Under the pieces are notes generated by a model. It was not told the DNA's origin. It saw only the letters and a list, made by a program, of their open reading frames with translations, and ran no database searches. 64,000 nt of DNA. It comes from Symbiodinium natans. Lineage: Eukaryota; Sar; Dinophyceae; Suessiales; Symbiodiniaceae. Each line of letters starts with the position of its first letter. Position 1 is the first letter of the stretch. Both the position numbers and the translations under genes were made by a program. The stretch is taken from NCBI GenBank assembly GCA_905221605.1, contig CAJNDS010000134.1:90001-154000 (forward strand), written 5' to 3'. Positions 53,656-63,192 of the stretch are shown here, piece after piece.

Positions 53656-53951
53656 GTGGAGCGGTTGGGCCTATGGAGGGCTTAGGGTTTAGTGTTTAGG
53701 GTTTAGGGTTTGGGGTTTGGGGTTTAAGAGGGCTTAAGGGCGTTTCCTGCAGCACCATGGCCCGAGGTCAAAACGTCCAAGGCCTCCCAAGGTTAGGAGA
53801 TCCCGCTGGTCTCAATGGCACAGGAAAATGCCCAAGGGGGCATGGGGTTTGGAGGGTTTAGCGGGCGTCATAGGGTTCATGGAGCTTTCTAGGGTTGATG
53901 GGTGATAGGGTTCAGGGTTAGGAGGGAGGAGGGAGCCAGGGGAGCTCCAAT

Positions 53952-53956
<5 letters not shown>

Positions 53957-54006
<50 letters not shown>

Positions 54007-54162
54007 GGAGAGGGAGAGGGAGAGGGAGAGGGAGAGGGAGAGGAGAGGGGAGGGAGAGAGGGGAGAGGGAGAGGAGAGGGGGGAGAGGGAGAGAGGGAGA
54101 GGGAGAGGAGAGGGAGGGGAGAGGGAGAGGGAGAGGGAGAGGGAGAGGGAGAGGGAGAGGTA
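53957..54162 (+). repeat. GA/GGGAGA microsatellite, unit 4 spacer
   Basis: Pure GA for about 40 bp, then GGGAGA and GGGGAGA blocks. Confidence 0.95.
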
Positions 54163-54249
54163 TTTCCCAAAAGCGGGGGTGCCCTCAAGTGTTGTTTCTC
54201 GAATGGTCTAATCCCTGTGTAGGAACCCCCTCCGTCCGCCCCCGGGAAT

Positions 54250-55553
54250 AGTCCCTACTAACAGCCGGAACGCCGATACCACAACCAGAAGCCCTATACT
54301 GCAACCAGAAACTGGACCCTACTACAACTGAGCAGCTATATGCACAAAAAGGGTCCCTATTGCAACTGGAACGTTCTTCTTTGTTTAGTATAGGGTTGTG
54401 TGAGCATGATTCCGTAGCTTTTCGTATTGTGCCCAGAGTGTGTTCATAGTGTTCACATCGCGCATTCAATTGTAACAAAAGCACGAATTAAATAAGCGAT
54501 TGAACGAAACAGATGATGCACGTGAATTCTCTTCGCAGGACAAGAGAATAAGGGGTGAACAACAAAGCGAAAGGAATCATTCACGAAGTTATGCATTAAA
54601 TTTTGCTATTATAAGAGTGTATTTATATTGTGCATCCAAGGGTGTGATGAACGTGTGCAAAAAAAGCCCAGGAAAGACTCATTAACAGCGGTCGTAAAAA
54701 CCTCTTCATTTTGCATATGAAGTTGTAAGGAACGAAGAGACGCACGAATTTAACATGAAACTTGGGTTTTTTCCCCTTTTATTCTATTACTATGATGATT
54801 GTCGCGCGCAAGTTTACATGGTAATGGGTCTGCTAGAGCCTTGTATAGCATTGTCGAATGATTAGCAGGGTCTTCTAGGGCATCCTTACAATTCTTAGGA
54901 GGTTTTTGGGGCGTCCTTACACGTTCTACGAGATCGTTTAAGGCATCCATACACGTTCTACGAGATCTTTTAGGTCATCCGTAAAAGGTTTACGGAGCTG
55001 ACAAAGCCCTTCAAGTATTAAATTTGGGAATCACTGGTTTGAAGCTTTCAGGGTAGTCAACACTCAGGAATTACAGGTTTGAAGCATTCCGCGTAGTAAA
55101 ACTTTCGGGTTTTGCACACGTTTCAAGCCTTTGGGGTAGTACACTGTTGGGTTTTACTGTTAAACTTTCGGGATTTGCCGGTTTGAAACCTTTGGGGTAA
55201 TAAACTGTCGGGTTTTACAAGTTTGAAGCTTTCGGGGTAGTACAGCGTTTGGTCTACTGCTTAAAGTCAAACCTTCAAGAACATAGAACCTCTTCAGTGT
55301 TCGTGTTTAGTTGGCTCATCATGAAGATTTAGTAGATCGGAGCATCCGGGCGAAGAACGGTACCTACTGCAACTTATTGTTTCTAAAAATGAATGTGTTT
55401 CCTTAAAGGTTCACCATCAGATTGCAAACCATGCAAAATTTTAAGCTTGTTGGCTGGTTGTGATATGGTGGTTTCGGGTCTTGCACAAATCCAGGCCCAG
55501 TTGCAGTATAGGGCTTCTGGTTGCGGTATCGAAATCTGGTTGTAGTAGGGACT
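54250..55553. mobile_element. 1.3-kb element with long inverted ends
   Basis: The arms 54250-54305 and 55500-55553 are inverted copies of each other: AGTCCCTACT with GCCCTATACTGCAAC on the left, GTTGCAGTATAGGGC with TAGTAGGGACT on the right. The interior is AT-richer than the rest of the window and has degenerate tandem repeats of about 50 bp (GTTTGAAGC, TTTGGGGTAGTA; 55025-55255). No transposase was recognised; target duplication not resolved. Confidence 0.7.
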
Positions 55554-55721
55554 AGTCGCCTCCCCCCCCCCTCCCCCCCTCATTGTCGGAACCCGCACAT
55601 TGCTCAAGCATCGCCAAAGTTACGAAACCCTAAACCCTAAGATGCTGTTTAGGCCTTGAGGGTAGACTCGTCACCCGTGCCGCGCAGGCCTGGCTGCCAG
55701 TCGCAGCCTCGGAGAATGGCT

Positions 55722-55829
55722 TGTTTAGGGTTTAGGGTTTAGGGTTTAGGGTTTAGGGTTTAGGGTTTAGGGTTTAGGGTTTAGGGTTAGGGTTTAGGGT
55801 TTAGGGTTTAGGGTTTAGGGTTTAGGGTT
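55722..55829 (+). repeat. TTTAGGG telomere-type array, unit 4
   Basis: About fifteen heptamers, one shortened to TTAGGG. Confidence 0.92.
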
Positions 55830-56483
55830 CAGTTCAAGAGAAAGTGATATTGACGGCTCTGATAGAACACCCACCCACCCAGAGAATCCCACAACATTGA
55901 GAAAATTCAAGTATTACTCAACTCATACAACAAAGTTCTGCAGCTTCAAGTTGCTCTGTCGTTTGAGCTGCATCTTTCAGATCTAAGTTTTAACTCCCAG
56001 CCTTAAGACTAAAGGAGGGATTTAGGGGTTATTTAGGGGCTACCTTATACTTAGGTATACTAGATAGGGGTTATATAGGGGAATAGCGGAATAAGATTAA
56101 GGGTCCCTTCGAAGGGGGGTCCTTCTTTATACCCCTCAAGAACCCTTCACCCGCGCCTGCTCTCTGAAAGCCCAGGGTGCTTCCCAGTTTTCCTCTGAGC
56201 CAGGGCGCCTAGGCAGGTGTAGCTTACAGAGACTGTTAAGGTTTTGTGCGTCCGCATGTCGCCTTAACACAGACAGGCGAGGGGACCTGCGGGACCGGCA
56301 GACCGCAAACTCAGCACTGATGATGGTTGCTTGTTCTTTGTTTTTGGGGGTGCCGCTGTTTAGGGTACATGAGGCTCCGTAGTGTAATGGGCACCCAAGA
56401 AGGGGGTAAACCTGGGGTTTGGGGTTTAGGGTTTAGCATTCTTTCTGCTCTTGCCGGGACTGCTTGCGGCGCGCTGTCTCCCG

Positions 56484-56534
56484 CCTATTTCGATTCATTT
56501 TGCATATGCAAGCCTTCACGCCCACGCAGAAAAA
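56484..56534 (+). promoter_or_regulatory. Conserved spacer block 1, unit 4
   Basis: TTTCGATTCATTTTGCATAT followed by GCAAGCCTTCACG and GCAGAAAAA. Retained although the flanks have diverged. Confidence 0.35.
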
Positions 56535-56848
56535 CCGGCCTCCTTTCTCTTTGATTGTCTTGTAATTCCCACCCGAGACGCCTTTTTCGTGCGGTTGCTT
56601 CAAAGCCCCAAGCCCTGCAGTTCAGAGACCCTCAACCCAAGAAAGCCCGAAACCAGCCGGCCCTCCCCGCGGATGTGAAGCTTTCGGTGCTTTCATCCTT
56701 TGGGGTTTGTTTAGGTTGATCAGGGCTTTCGGGGCTTCCAGAGGTTAAGGGTTTATGGTTAAGGGTTAAGGGTTAAGGGTTTGGGGAGTAGGGTGTAGGG
56801 CAGCTCAGGATCAAGTTTGGACAAGCCTTTTTGTGGTCACTGGAGTCG

Positions 56849-56967
56849 GCAGGTTCATGGGTACTTCTAACCCCTATTCTAAATCTACTTCTAACCTACT
56901 CAGGGGACTTGGGGGGGCTTAGAGGTACAGCTATAACTGGGGCTACAGGTGCCCTGAACCTCCAAGC
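56849..56967 (+). mobile_element. TIR element family 1, diverged subfamily
   Basis: Left CAGGTTCATGGGTAC, right GTGCCCTGAACCTCCAAGCA, interior CTATTCTAAATCTACTTCTA. Resembles the copy at 62531 more than the others. Confidence 0.65.
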
Positions 56968-57271
56968 AGGAGGCGAGAAGGGCTGGTCGGGCTTGTGGCG
57001 GACGAGGGTTCGGGCGGGCGGAGAGGGGAGGGCGCCCAAAAAAAACAGCACCCAGTTCGGGTCGCACAAACCAAAAAGACTGGGCCTCGGGCGCCTGGAG
57101 CTCCCAGAAATGGCACAGGAAAGGCTAGGAACAGAAAGTTTCTGAACGCTGCCCCTCGCAGCTAACCTCTGCCCCAAAAGTGCCCTTTAGGGTTTCGGGT
57201 TTAGGGTTTAGGGTTTGGGGTTTAGGGTTTAGGGTTTAGGGTTTAGGGTGTAGGAAGAGCACCGGTGTTGT

Positions 57272-57335
57272 GCGGGTAAGCGCTTTGGCCCAAACGCGAG
57301 TCGTGCCGCTGCTGCGTGGAGGACTGCCGTGCTCA
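57272..57335 (+). promoter_or_regulatory. Conserved spacer block 2, unit 4
   Basis: GGGTAAGCGCTTTGGCCCAA followed by ACGCGAGTCGTGCCG. A family 1 element begins immediately after it. Confidence 0.35.
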
Positions 57336-57337
57336 TC

Positions 57338-57502
57338 TCGGAGGTTCATGGTACTTAGTAACTAATTATAACTGTACTTATAACTGTACTTATAACCATC
57401 TTAGGGCACTTGAGGGGCTTATAAGTGGGCTTACAAGTACAGTTATCATTGGTTAAGAAGTACCATGAACCTCCATTGGTTAGGAAGTACCATGAACCTC
57501 CA
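57338..57502 (+). mobile_element. TIR element family 1 with duplicated right end
   Basis: A complete element whose last part (GGTTAAGAAGTACCATGAAC and CTCCA) is repeated in tandem about 27 bp later. Confidence 0.8.
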
Positions 57503-57620
57503 ACTATCATGGGTTCCCCAACTAACCCCCCCTCTACACTACCCCCCCTAGGTTACCCCATATTTAAGGCTATTTACGGATAATTAATACTGGCAAAGTT
57601 TCCCAGGACCCATCGAAGAC

Positions 57621-57645
57621 ATGGCTTCCATGGCCGGGGACCCAC
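57621..57645 (+). other. Candidate start exon block, unit 4
   Basis: ATGGCTTCCATGGCCGGGGA then CCCAC|GT; reads MASMAGDP. The CAG before the donor is lost here. Confidence 0.18.
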
Positions 57646-58237
57646 GTGGGGCGGGCTTTCAAGGGTTCATTCAGGGGGCGAACTAGGGTTTGGGGTTTAG
57701 GGTTTAGGGTTTAGGGTTTAGGGTTTGGGGTTTAGGGTTTAGGGTTTCGGGGTTAGGGTTTAGGGTTTCGGGGTTCGGGTTTAGGGTTTAGCGTTTAGGG
57801 TTTATAGGGTAAGATCTTGGATTCGCCGATCCTGGCCCCTCCCTCCCCCCCCCCCTCCCCCGAACTGGGCAGACCGACGAGCCACAGCCAACAACCGAAG
57901 GGGGGGTTTCTAGGGTTAATAGGGGTACTAGGGTTTAACAGGGTTTGCAGGGTGTATAGGATTTAAAAGGTTCATAGGGGTTTATAGGGTTTTATAGGCT
58001 TGTCGGGTTTAGGGTTTAGGCAGGTTAGACGGTCCCTGTACCTTCATGTTTCGTTAAAAGCCCTTGGGTTTTTGTAGGTTTTTGAGGGGACTATGACGAG
58101 CCATATTCAGGGGCCAAGGAACTACCCCTAAGAAACAAAGAATCCTGCGTGGCGACATGGTGCACGTAACATTGAACGACTCCGATCTGTATGTAGCCAG
58201 CCCCGTGTCTCATCTTGACAGCAAACACCTCCCGGAC

Positions 58238-58349
58238 ATATGGGGGGTTACGAAATAGGGGGACCCCTAACATAGGCCCCCAAATAGTAGGATTCCCTTA
58301 TGATAAGAACCTCAATAAGGTACCCCCTAATGTCGGAAACCCCCCATAT
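58238..58349. mobile_element. Foldback element, about 112 bp
   Basis: Ends ATATGGGGGGTT and AACCCCCCATA are inverted, with GGGGACCCC in between. It lies about 115 bp upstream of EF-F of unit 4. Confidence 0.6.
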
Positions 58350-58465
58350 ACATGAGAATATCTTTAGATGGTTGGCGTACTCAAGCTCTTCATTGTTCGA
58401 GTTGCCAGAACAGGACCCGGGTCCGGAACCCACACCACTCTCTGCACCCTGGAACCTCCTCTAAG

Positions 58466-58552
58466 GACATGTTTGCTCGCCTGGATGCGGATGGTAGCGG
58501 CAGCATCTCCCGCGACGAGTTTGCGAAGCTCATGCAGCAGATGCAGGGCCAG
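58466..58552 (+). CDS. EF-hand exon F, unit 4
   Basis: 29 codons in phase 0, DMFARL then DADGSGSISRDE, exit helix FAKLMQQMQGQ. Acceptor CTAAG|GAC, donor GT. Confidence 0.83.
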
Positions 58553-59100
58553 GTGGGGTCGTTTCGGCTGTGGGGTGTGTCTGCAGTGGCCAGGTAGGGG
58601 GTCCCTTGCGCAGCACGTGCAACTCTACACATTTATTTCGCCCCCTACAAGCGGGTAGGTTAAGTCGTATCTTCTTGTGTAAAGTCGTATCTCGGGCGCG
58701 TGCACACTGGGCATTCGCGAATTCCAAGCTTGGTCAGAACCCACTTGCACCCCCAAGCAGAAATCTCATTCACGCTGACAAAAACGTGCTCCCCTCCCAG
58801 GCGTCCAGAACATGCGCGTGCGGCGCGTGCACACTGGGGTAAAGGCTTCAACATATGTCTCTGTGATGCGACTTTACGCGGGATGATGTGACTTCGTTCG
58901 CAGCCGTGTGTCACTGGGGAGATGTGACTTCACACGCGAAGATGTGAGTTAACCTCCCCGCTTGAAGCTCCAGACCAGCAGGTGTCTGTGTGGGCTGTGG
59001 CCACGGCTTTGTATGAAGGGTTCGGGGTCTTGAGTGTAAACCCTAAACCCCAAACCCCAAACCCCAAACCCTAAACCCCAAACCCTAAGCCTCCTTGAAG

Positions 59101-59187
59101 GGTGTGATGAGCACCAACTGCCCGGCTTGCGGCAACACATACATGGACGACTCGCTGTTCTGCCGGAAGTGCGGGCACAAGCGCGAG
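59101..59187 (+). CDS. Ribbon-2 exon, unit 4
   Basis: 29 codons in phase 0 from GAAG|GGT (GVMSTNCPACGNTYMDDSLF, CRKCGHKRE) to GAG|GC. The N-terminal part resembles ribbon 1 (AAG|GG start, STNC) rather than the NTTC start of the other ribbon 2 exons, which suggests exchange between the two ribbon classes. Confidence 0.8.
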
Positions 59188-59479
59188 GCAGGGTTCAGGG
59201 TTGAGTAGAGGGTTTAGGGTTTGGGGTTTAGAGTTTAGGGTTTCGGGTTTAGGGCTTAGGGTTTAGGGTTAAGGGTCTAGGGTTTAGAATTTAGGGTTTA
59301 GGGTTTAGGGGTGAGTGTGGACTTGTAGTGTTTATGTCGGAGTTTAGGGGGGGGTTTAGGATGTAGGGTTTAGGGTTTGGGTTAGGGATGAGCAGCCGAG
59401 CCAAATTGTTCTAAACATCCAGGTCGGTGGTTTTTGGGTCGAGTCATGGGGTTTGGGGCTTGAGATGCATGTTTAGGTT

Positions 59480-59624
59480 CCCTAAACCCTAAACCCTAAA
59501 CCCTAAACCCTAAACCCTAAACCCTAAACCCCAAACCCTAAACCCTAAACCCTAAACCCTAAACCCTAAACCCTAAGCCCTAAACCCTAAACCCTAAACC
59601 CTGAACCCTAAACCCTAAACCCTA
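59480..59624 (-). repeat. CCCTAAA telomere-type array
   Basis: About twenty heptamers between ribbon 2 and the A exon of unit 5. Confidence 0.9.
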
Positions 59625-59833
59625 CATGTTTAGGTTCGGATTTTGGAGTGCACACAGGTGGAGTGTGGGCTGCGCTTGGCCCAGTGGTAGAATTGACAAC
59701 TATTGGTTGTGTGTTCGGAGTGCCCCGCATACTTGTGTGCACAGGGTGGCCAGGGAAAGGGTTTGGGTTTGGGTTTGGCGCTTGAAGTAGGCGTGTAAAA
59801 TGACGTTCCAGCAGAGAGCTTCGTGTTTTCGAG

Positions 59834-61054
59834 GTTTCTGGTGCGCCGGGCACCGTCCCCTACGGGGCGCCAGTCAGCTACGGAGCTCCGGCGCCTGGCA
59901 CCACTGGCCCTTACGGAGCTCCAGTTAGCTATGGTGCTCCAGCGCCTGCCTACGGAGCGCCTGTCGCTTATGGTGCTCCGACTCCCAGCGCCACTGCCCC
60001 CTATGGCGCGCCGGTCAACTATGGAGCTCCGGCGCCTGGCACCACTGCCCCCTACGGAGCTCCTGCCACCACCGGCCCGGTAACCTACGCAGCTCCCGCA
60101 CCTGCCACCTTTTCAGCTCCCATCACTGCGCCAGTCACGTATGCGGCTCCTGCGCCTGGTACTACTGCGCCCTATGGAGCTCCAGCACCTGCTACTGTTG
60201 CGCCGGTCAGCACCACCAGCCCATACGGAGCTCCCGTGCCTGCCACTGCCACCACCAGCCCGGCAACCTATGCACCGGTCACCTACGGAGCTCCGGCGCC
60301 TGCCACCGCTGGCCCTCTAACCTATGCACCCACCACCACCGGTCCGGCCACATACTCGGCACCTGGCACCACCACTTACGGAGCTCCGGTGCCTGCCTAC
60401 TCAGCTCCGGCAGCCACGACCAGCCCGGTGACCTACACAGCTCCGGCAGCCACAACCAGCCCGGTGACCTACACGGCTCCAGCAGCCACCACCAGCCCGG
60501 TGACCTACACAGCTCCAGCAGCCACCACCAGCCCGGTCACCGTTCCAGCTACTACCAGCCCAGTCACCTACGCAACTCCGGCCGTTACTACGAGCCCAAC
60601 AGCTCCGGCCGCCACGACAAGCCCGGTCACCTACACAGCTCCAGGCGGGAGTTCAGTCGCCTACACAGCTCCGGCTGCAACTACAGATCCGATGCCTGCT
60701 ATTACCAGTCCTGCGACTTACACAGCTCCAGCCGCCACTACCAGCCCAGTCACCTACACAGTGCCGCCTGCCACCACGGTGCCTTCCACCACCAGCCCGA
60801 TCACCTATGGAGCTCCGGTGCCTGCCCCTGCCGGTCCAGTGACGTATGGAGCTCCGGTGCCTGCCGCTGGCCCGGTCACCTACGGAGCCCCGGCGCCTGC
60901 CAACTACGCAGCTCCGGCAACCAGCCCAGTCACTTACGCAGCTCCAGCGCCTGGCACTGCTGTCCCTTACGGAGCTCCGGCGCCTGCCACTAGCCCGGTC
61001 GTTCCCTACGGAGCTCCAGCGCCTGCAACCTACGCGGCTCCGGCGCAGTCCTCA
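59834..61054 (+). CDS. A exon, unit 5
   Basis: 407 codons from TTCGAG|GTT (VSGAPGTVPYGAPVSYGAPA) to TCC TCA|GATGAA, a GA donor. There is no in-frame stop from the acceptor, although no Met or Val-GTG start occurs before codon 135. It is the most diverged A exon: the conserved VAPGSSQAMAP core is absent, replaced by a weakly similar APGGSSVAYTAP, and TTSPVTYTAPAA is repeated four times in a row. Confidence 0.85.
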
Positions 61055-61560
61055 GATGAATCGTTGCCCCGTGAGTTCGAGCCATTCCAAGGAATCTTGA
61101 GCGAGGGAGGTTTGAACCAGTCGCGCATGTTTTACAGCTCTTGTGTAGCCAACTGTGAGGTGTAACATCGCCTTCTCTCCGCGTGGTGTTTTCTTCGGGG
61201 TGCGTATATGCAGAGGAGGTGAGGAGTGCGCATAGATCCGCAGGAGTGATGGTCACGGAGCCGATCTTGCAAACGACGACGTGTAGAAATCCCTAAACGG
61301 GCCTTGCGTCGGGATCTGGGGCTTGCAATTCTACAAATTCAGTGGCCCCTTTCCGGTTTTCGTGCAGTGAACAGACTTGTCTCCTCGCAAGCGCCTTGGC
61401 GCACGTATTGTGAACAGACGAAGAGGCAGATTTCTGACACATCAACTTGAATTGCACCAAGTTCACCTTACAATAGCGAGGGTGGCAAGGTAAATTTCTT
61501 GAACGTTCGTTTTACTGCGCAGGTTCATGTAGGTTGAAGCCATGAAAATAGACTCCGCGC

Positions 61561-61600
61561 AGGCTATTCCAGGCTATTCCAGGCTATTCCAGGCTATTCC
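61561..61600 (+). repeat. AGGCTATTCC x4
   Basis: Four perfect 10-bp tandem copies in the intron after A5. Confidence 0.97.
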
Positions 61601-61795
61601 ACTAGGTGGGCAGGCATCCAAGCCATGTTCTGGGCTGAGCTTTGGGATAATTTTTAGTTTCCCTTCTTTCCTTATAAGGGAACTTATTCATAAATAACTT
61701 TCAAAGGGTTTAAAGCACAACCCAGTGTTAAAAAACTTGAGAACAGTGAACGTAACAAAAACAACTTGCAGCCTGTGCTTCACAGATTCGCTGAG

Positions 61796-61819
61796 GCTCC
61801 ATTCATGGCGCCCTCCTCA
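61796..61819 (+). CDS. Candidate 24-nt micro-exon, unit 5 A intron
   Basis: TGAG|GCT to TCA|GACTGG; reads APFMAPSS, a conservative Tyr to Phe change. Confidence 0.42.
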
Positions 61820-62292
61820 GACTGGACGGGTCACCCACCCTAAACCCTAAACCCTAAACCACTGTATCCCCGAACCCGAATTGGGGTGGAGGTTCAGGAC
61901 TGTGGTTGGCTGTGAAGTGGCTGTGTCGAGGCCGATGTCTTCAAAAACGCGGGGGTGTCAGAACTTGTAGGATACATCGGGCAGTCAATCTGCCTTAGAA
62001 TCTAGACTCCTTCCATAAGGTTTTCCGGGGGGGTGGTGGGGGGCGGGGGAATCGCAAGCTTCGAAAGTTACTCCTTGAGCATGCCAGATGGTGTCATGAC
62101 TCGCAGTGCCAGGTGCAGCCAGGCTTCTGTTGCACACCCATAGTCCTCCCATGTCCACCTATCCACTAAGGCACGAACCTCGTAGGCTGAAAGCTCGCAA
62201 GGCTTGTAAGCACAAGGCCAGAGCAATCACGCCGGATTTCGTCTACTCTTGCCAACGCCCTGTGGTTCACTCCAGAACTTCAACCCTCCAAG

Positions 62293-62367
62293 GACCAATT
62301 CGCCCGACTGGACGTGAACAACGATGGCACGCTCACCCGTGAGGAGTTCGCGAAAATGATGGGTCAG
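62293..62367 (+). CDS. EF-hand exon B, unit 5
   Basis: 25 codons in phase 0, loop DVNNDGTLTREE, helix FAKMMGQ as in unit 4. The acceptor region AGAACTTCAACCCTCCAAG is the uninterrupted form of the unit 2 insertion site. Donor GC, unlike the GT of the other B exons. Confidence 0.83.
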
Positions 62368-62530
62368 GCGACGGACCCTGAGCCCTGAACCGGCTAGCCC
62401 CTGCTGTTTTTTTGTTTAAAATCATTTTTTCTTTGTGGCTTCCTTGCGGCCTCCACTTTTTCGCTCTATGCCTAGGAGCTCGGGACCCCCAGGCGGCATG
62501 CTTGCGGAAAACTGCTCCGGATTCCGCCCT

Positions 62531-62637
62531 ACTGGGAGGTTCATGGGTGCTTATATCCCCTATTATAAATCTACTTGTAAGGGCTTGGGGGGCTTATAAG
62601 TACAGACTGGGTTATAAGTACCCTGAACCTCCAAGTA
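62531..62637 (+). mobile_element. TIR element family 1, diverged short copy
   Basis: Left ACTGGGAGGTTCATGGGTGC, right GTACCCTGAACCTCCAAGTA. About 107 bp. Confidence 0.7.
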
Positions 62638-63028
62638 AAGGAAGGACTCAAAACCTTGGCTTTGTTTGGCCTTTTTGGCGTCTTGGCTTCTTGGCTTCTT
62701 GGCTTCCGCAGTGTTGCTCATTGAAATAACGCAGACATTGTAGACCAACTGAAGGTGTCAAAACCGACAACAAGTACAGCACACCTACTGCATTGGCTAC
62801 ATCGCTGCAACATGCCACTACAAAGCGTGCACACAAGAATTGGCGCGCCATTGTTGACCATCAAATTTTTGTCAACTTGTCAAAGGAATTATGAATTGCA
62901 ATCAACAGCATACGAATTCTTTCGTCATGCGTGCGTTCTTTCTTGCAAAAAGAGGGCTGCGCCCCCCGACCCTCGCGGTTACGATCCGTGCAAGCTTGCT
63001 GTAGGCGACATCGCGTGTGAATGAGGTT

Positions 63029-63192
63029 TTCTAAACCCTAAACCCTAAACCCTAAACCCTAAACCCTAAACCCTAAACCCTAAACCCTAAACCCTAAACC
63101 CTAAACCCTAAGCTCTAAGCCCTAAGCCCTGAGCCCTAAGCCCTAAACCCTAAACCCTAAACCTTAAACCCTAAGCCCTAAACCCTAAACCC
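63029..63192 (-). repeat. CCCTAAA telomere-type array
   Basis: Twelve or so perfect heptamers followed by CCCTAAG/CCCTGAG variants. Confidence 0.92.

Larger units (their letters stand above)
52455..58465 (+). other. Spacer of unit 4 between ribbon 1 and EF-F
   Basis: About 6 kb without cassette exons. It holds two foldback elements (52540 and 58238), a GA microsatellite (53957-54162), the 1.3-kb inverted-end element (54250-55553), a TTTAGGG array (55722), the three conserved spacer blocks, and family 1 elements at 52726, 56849 and 57338. It is strongly diverged from the unit 2/3 spacers outside those blocks. Confidence 0.55.
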
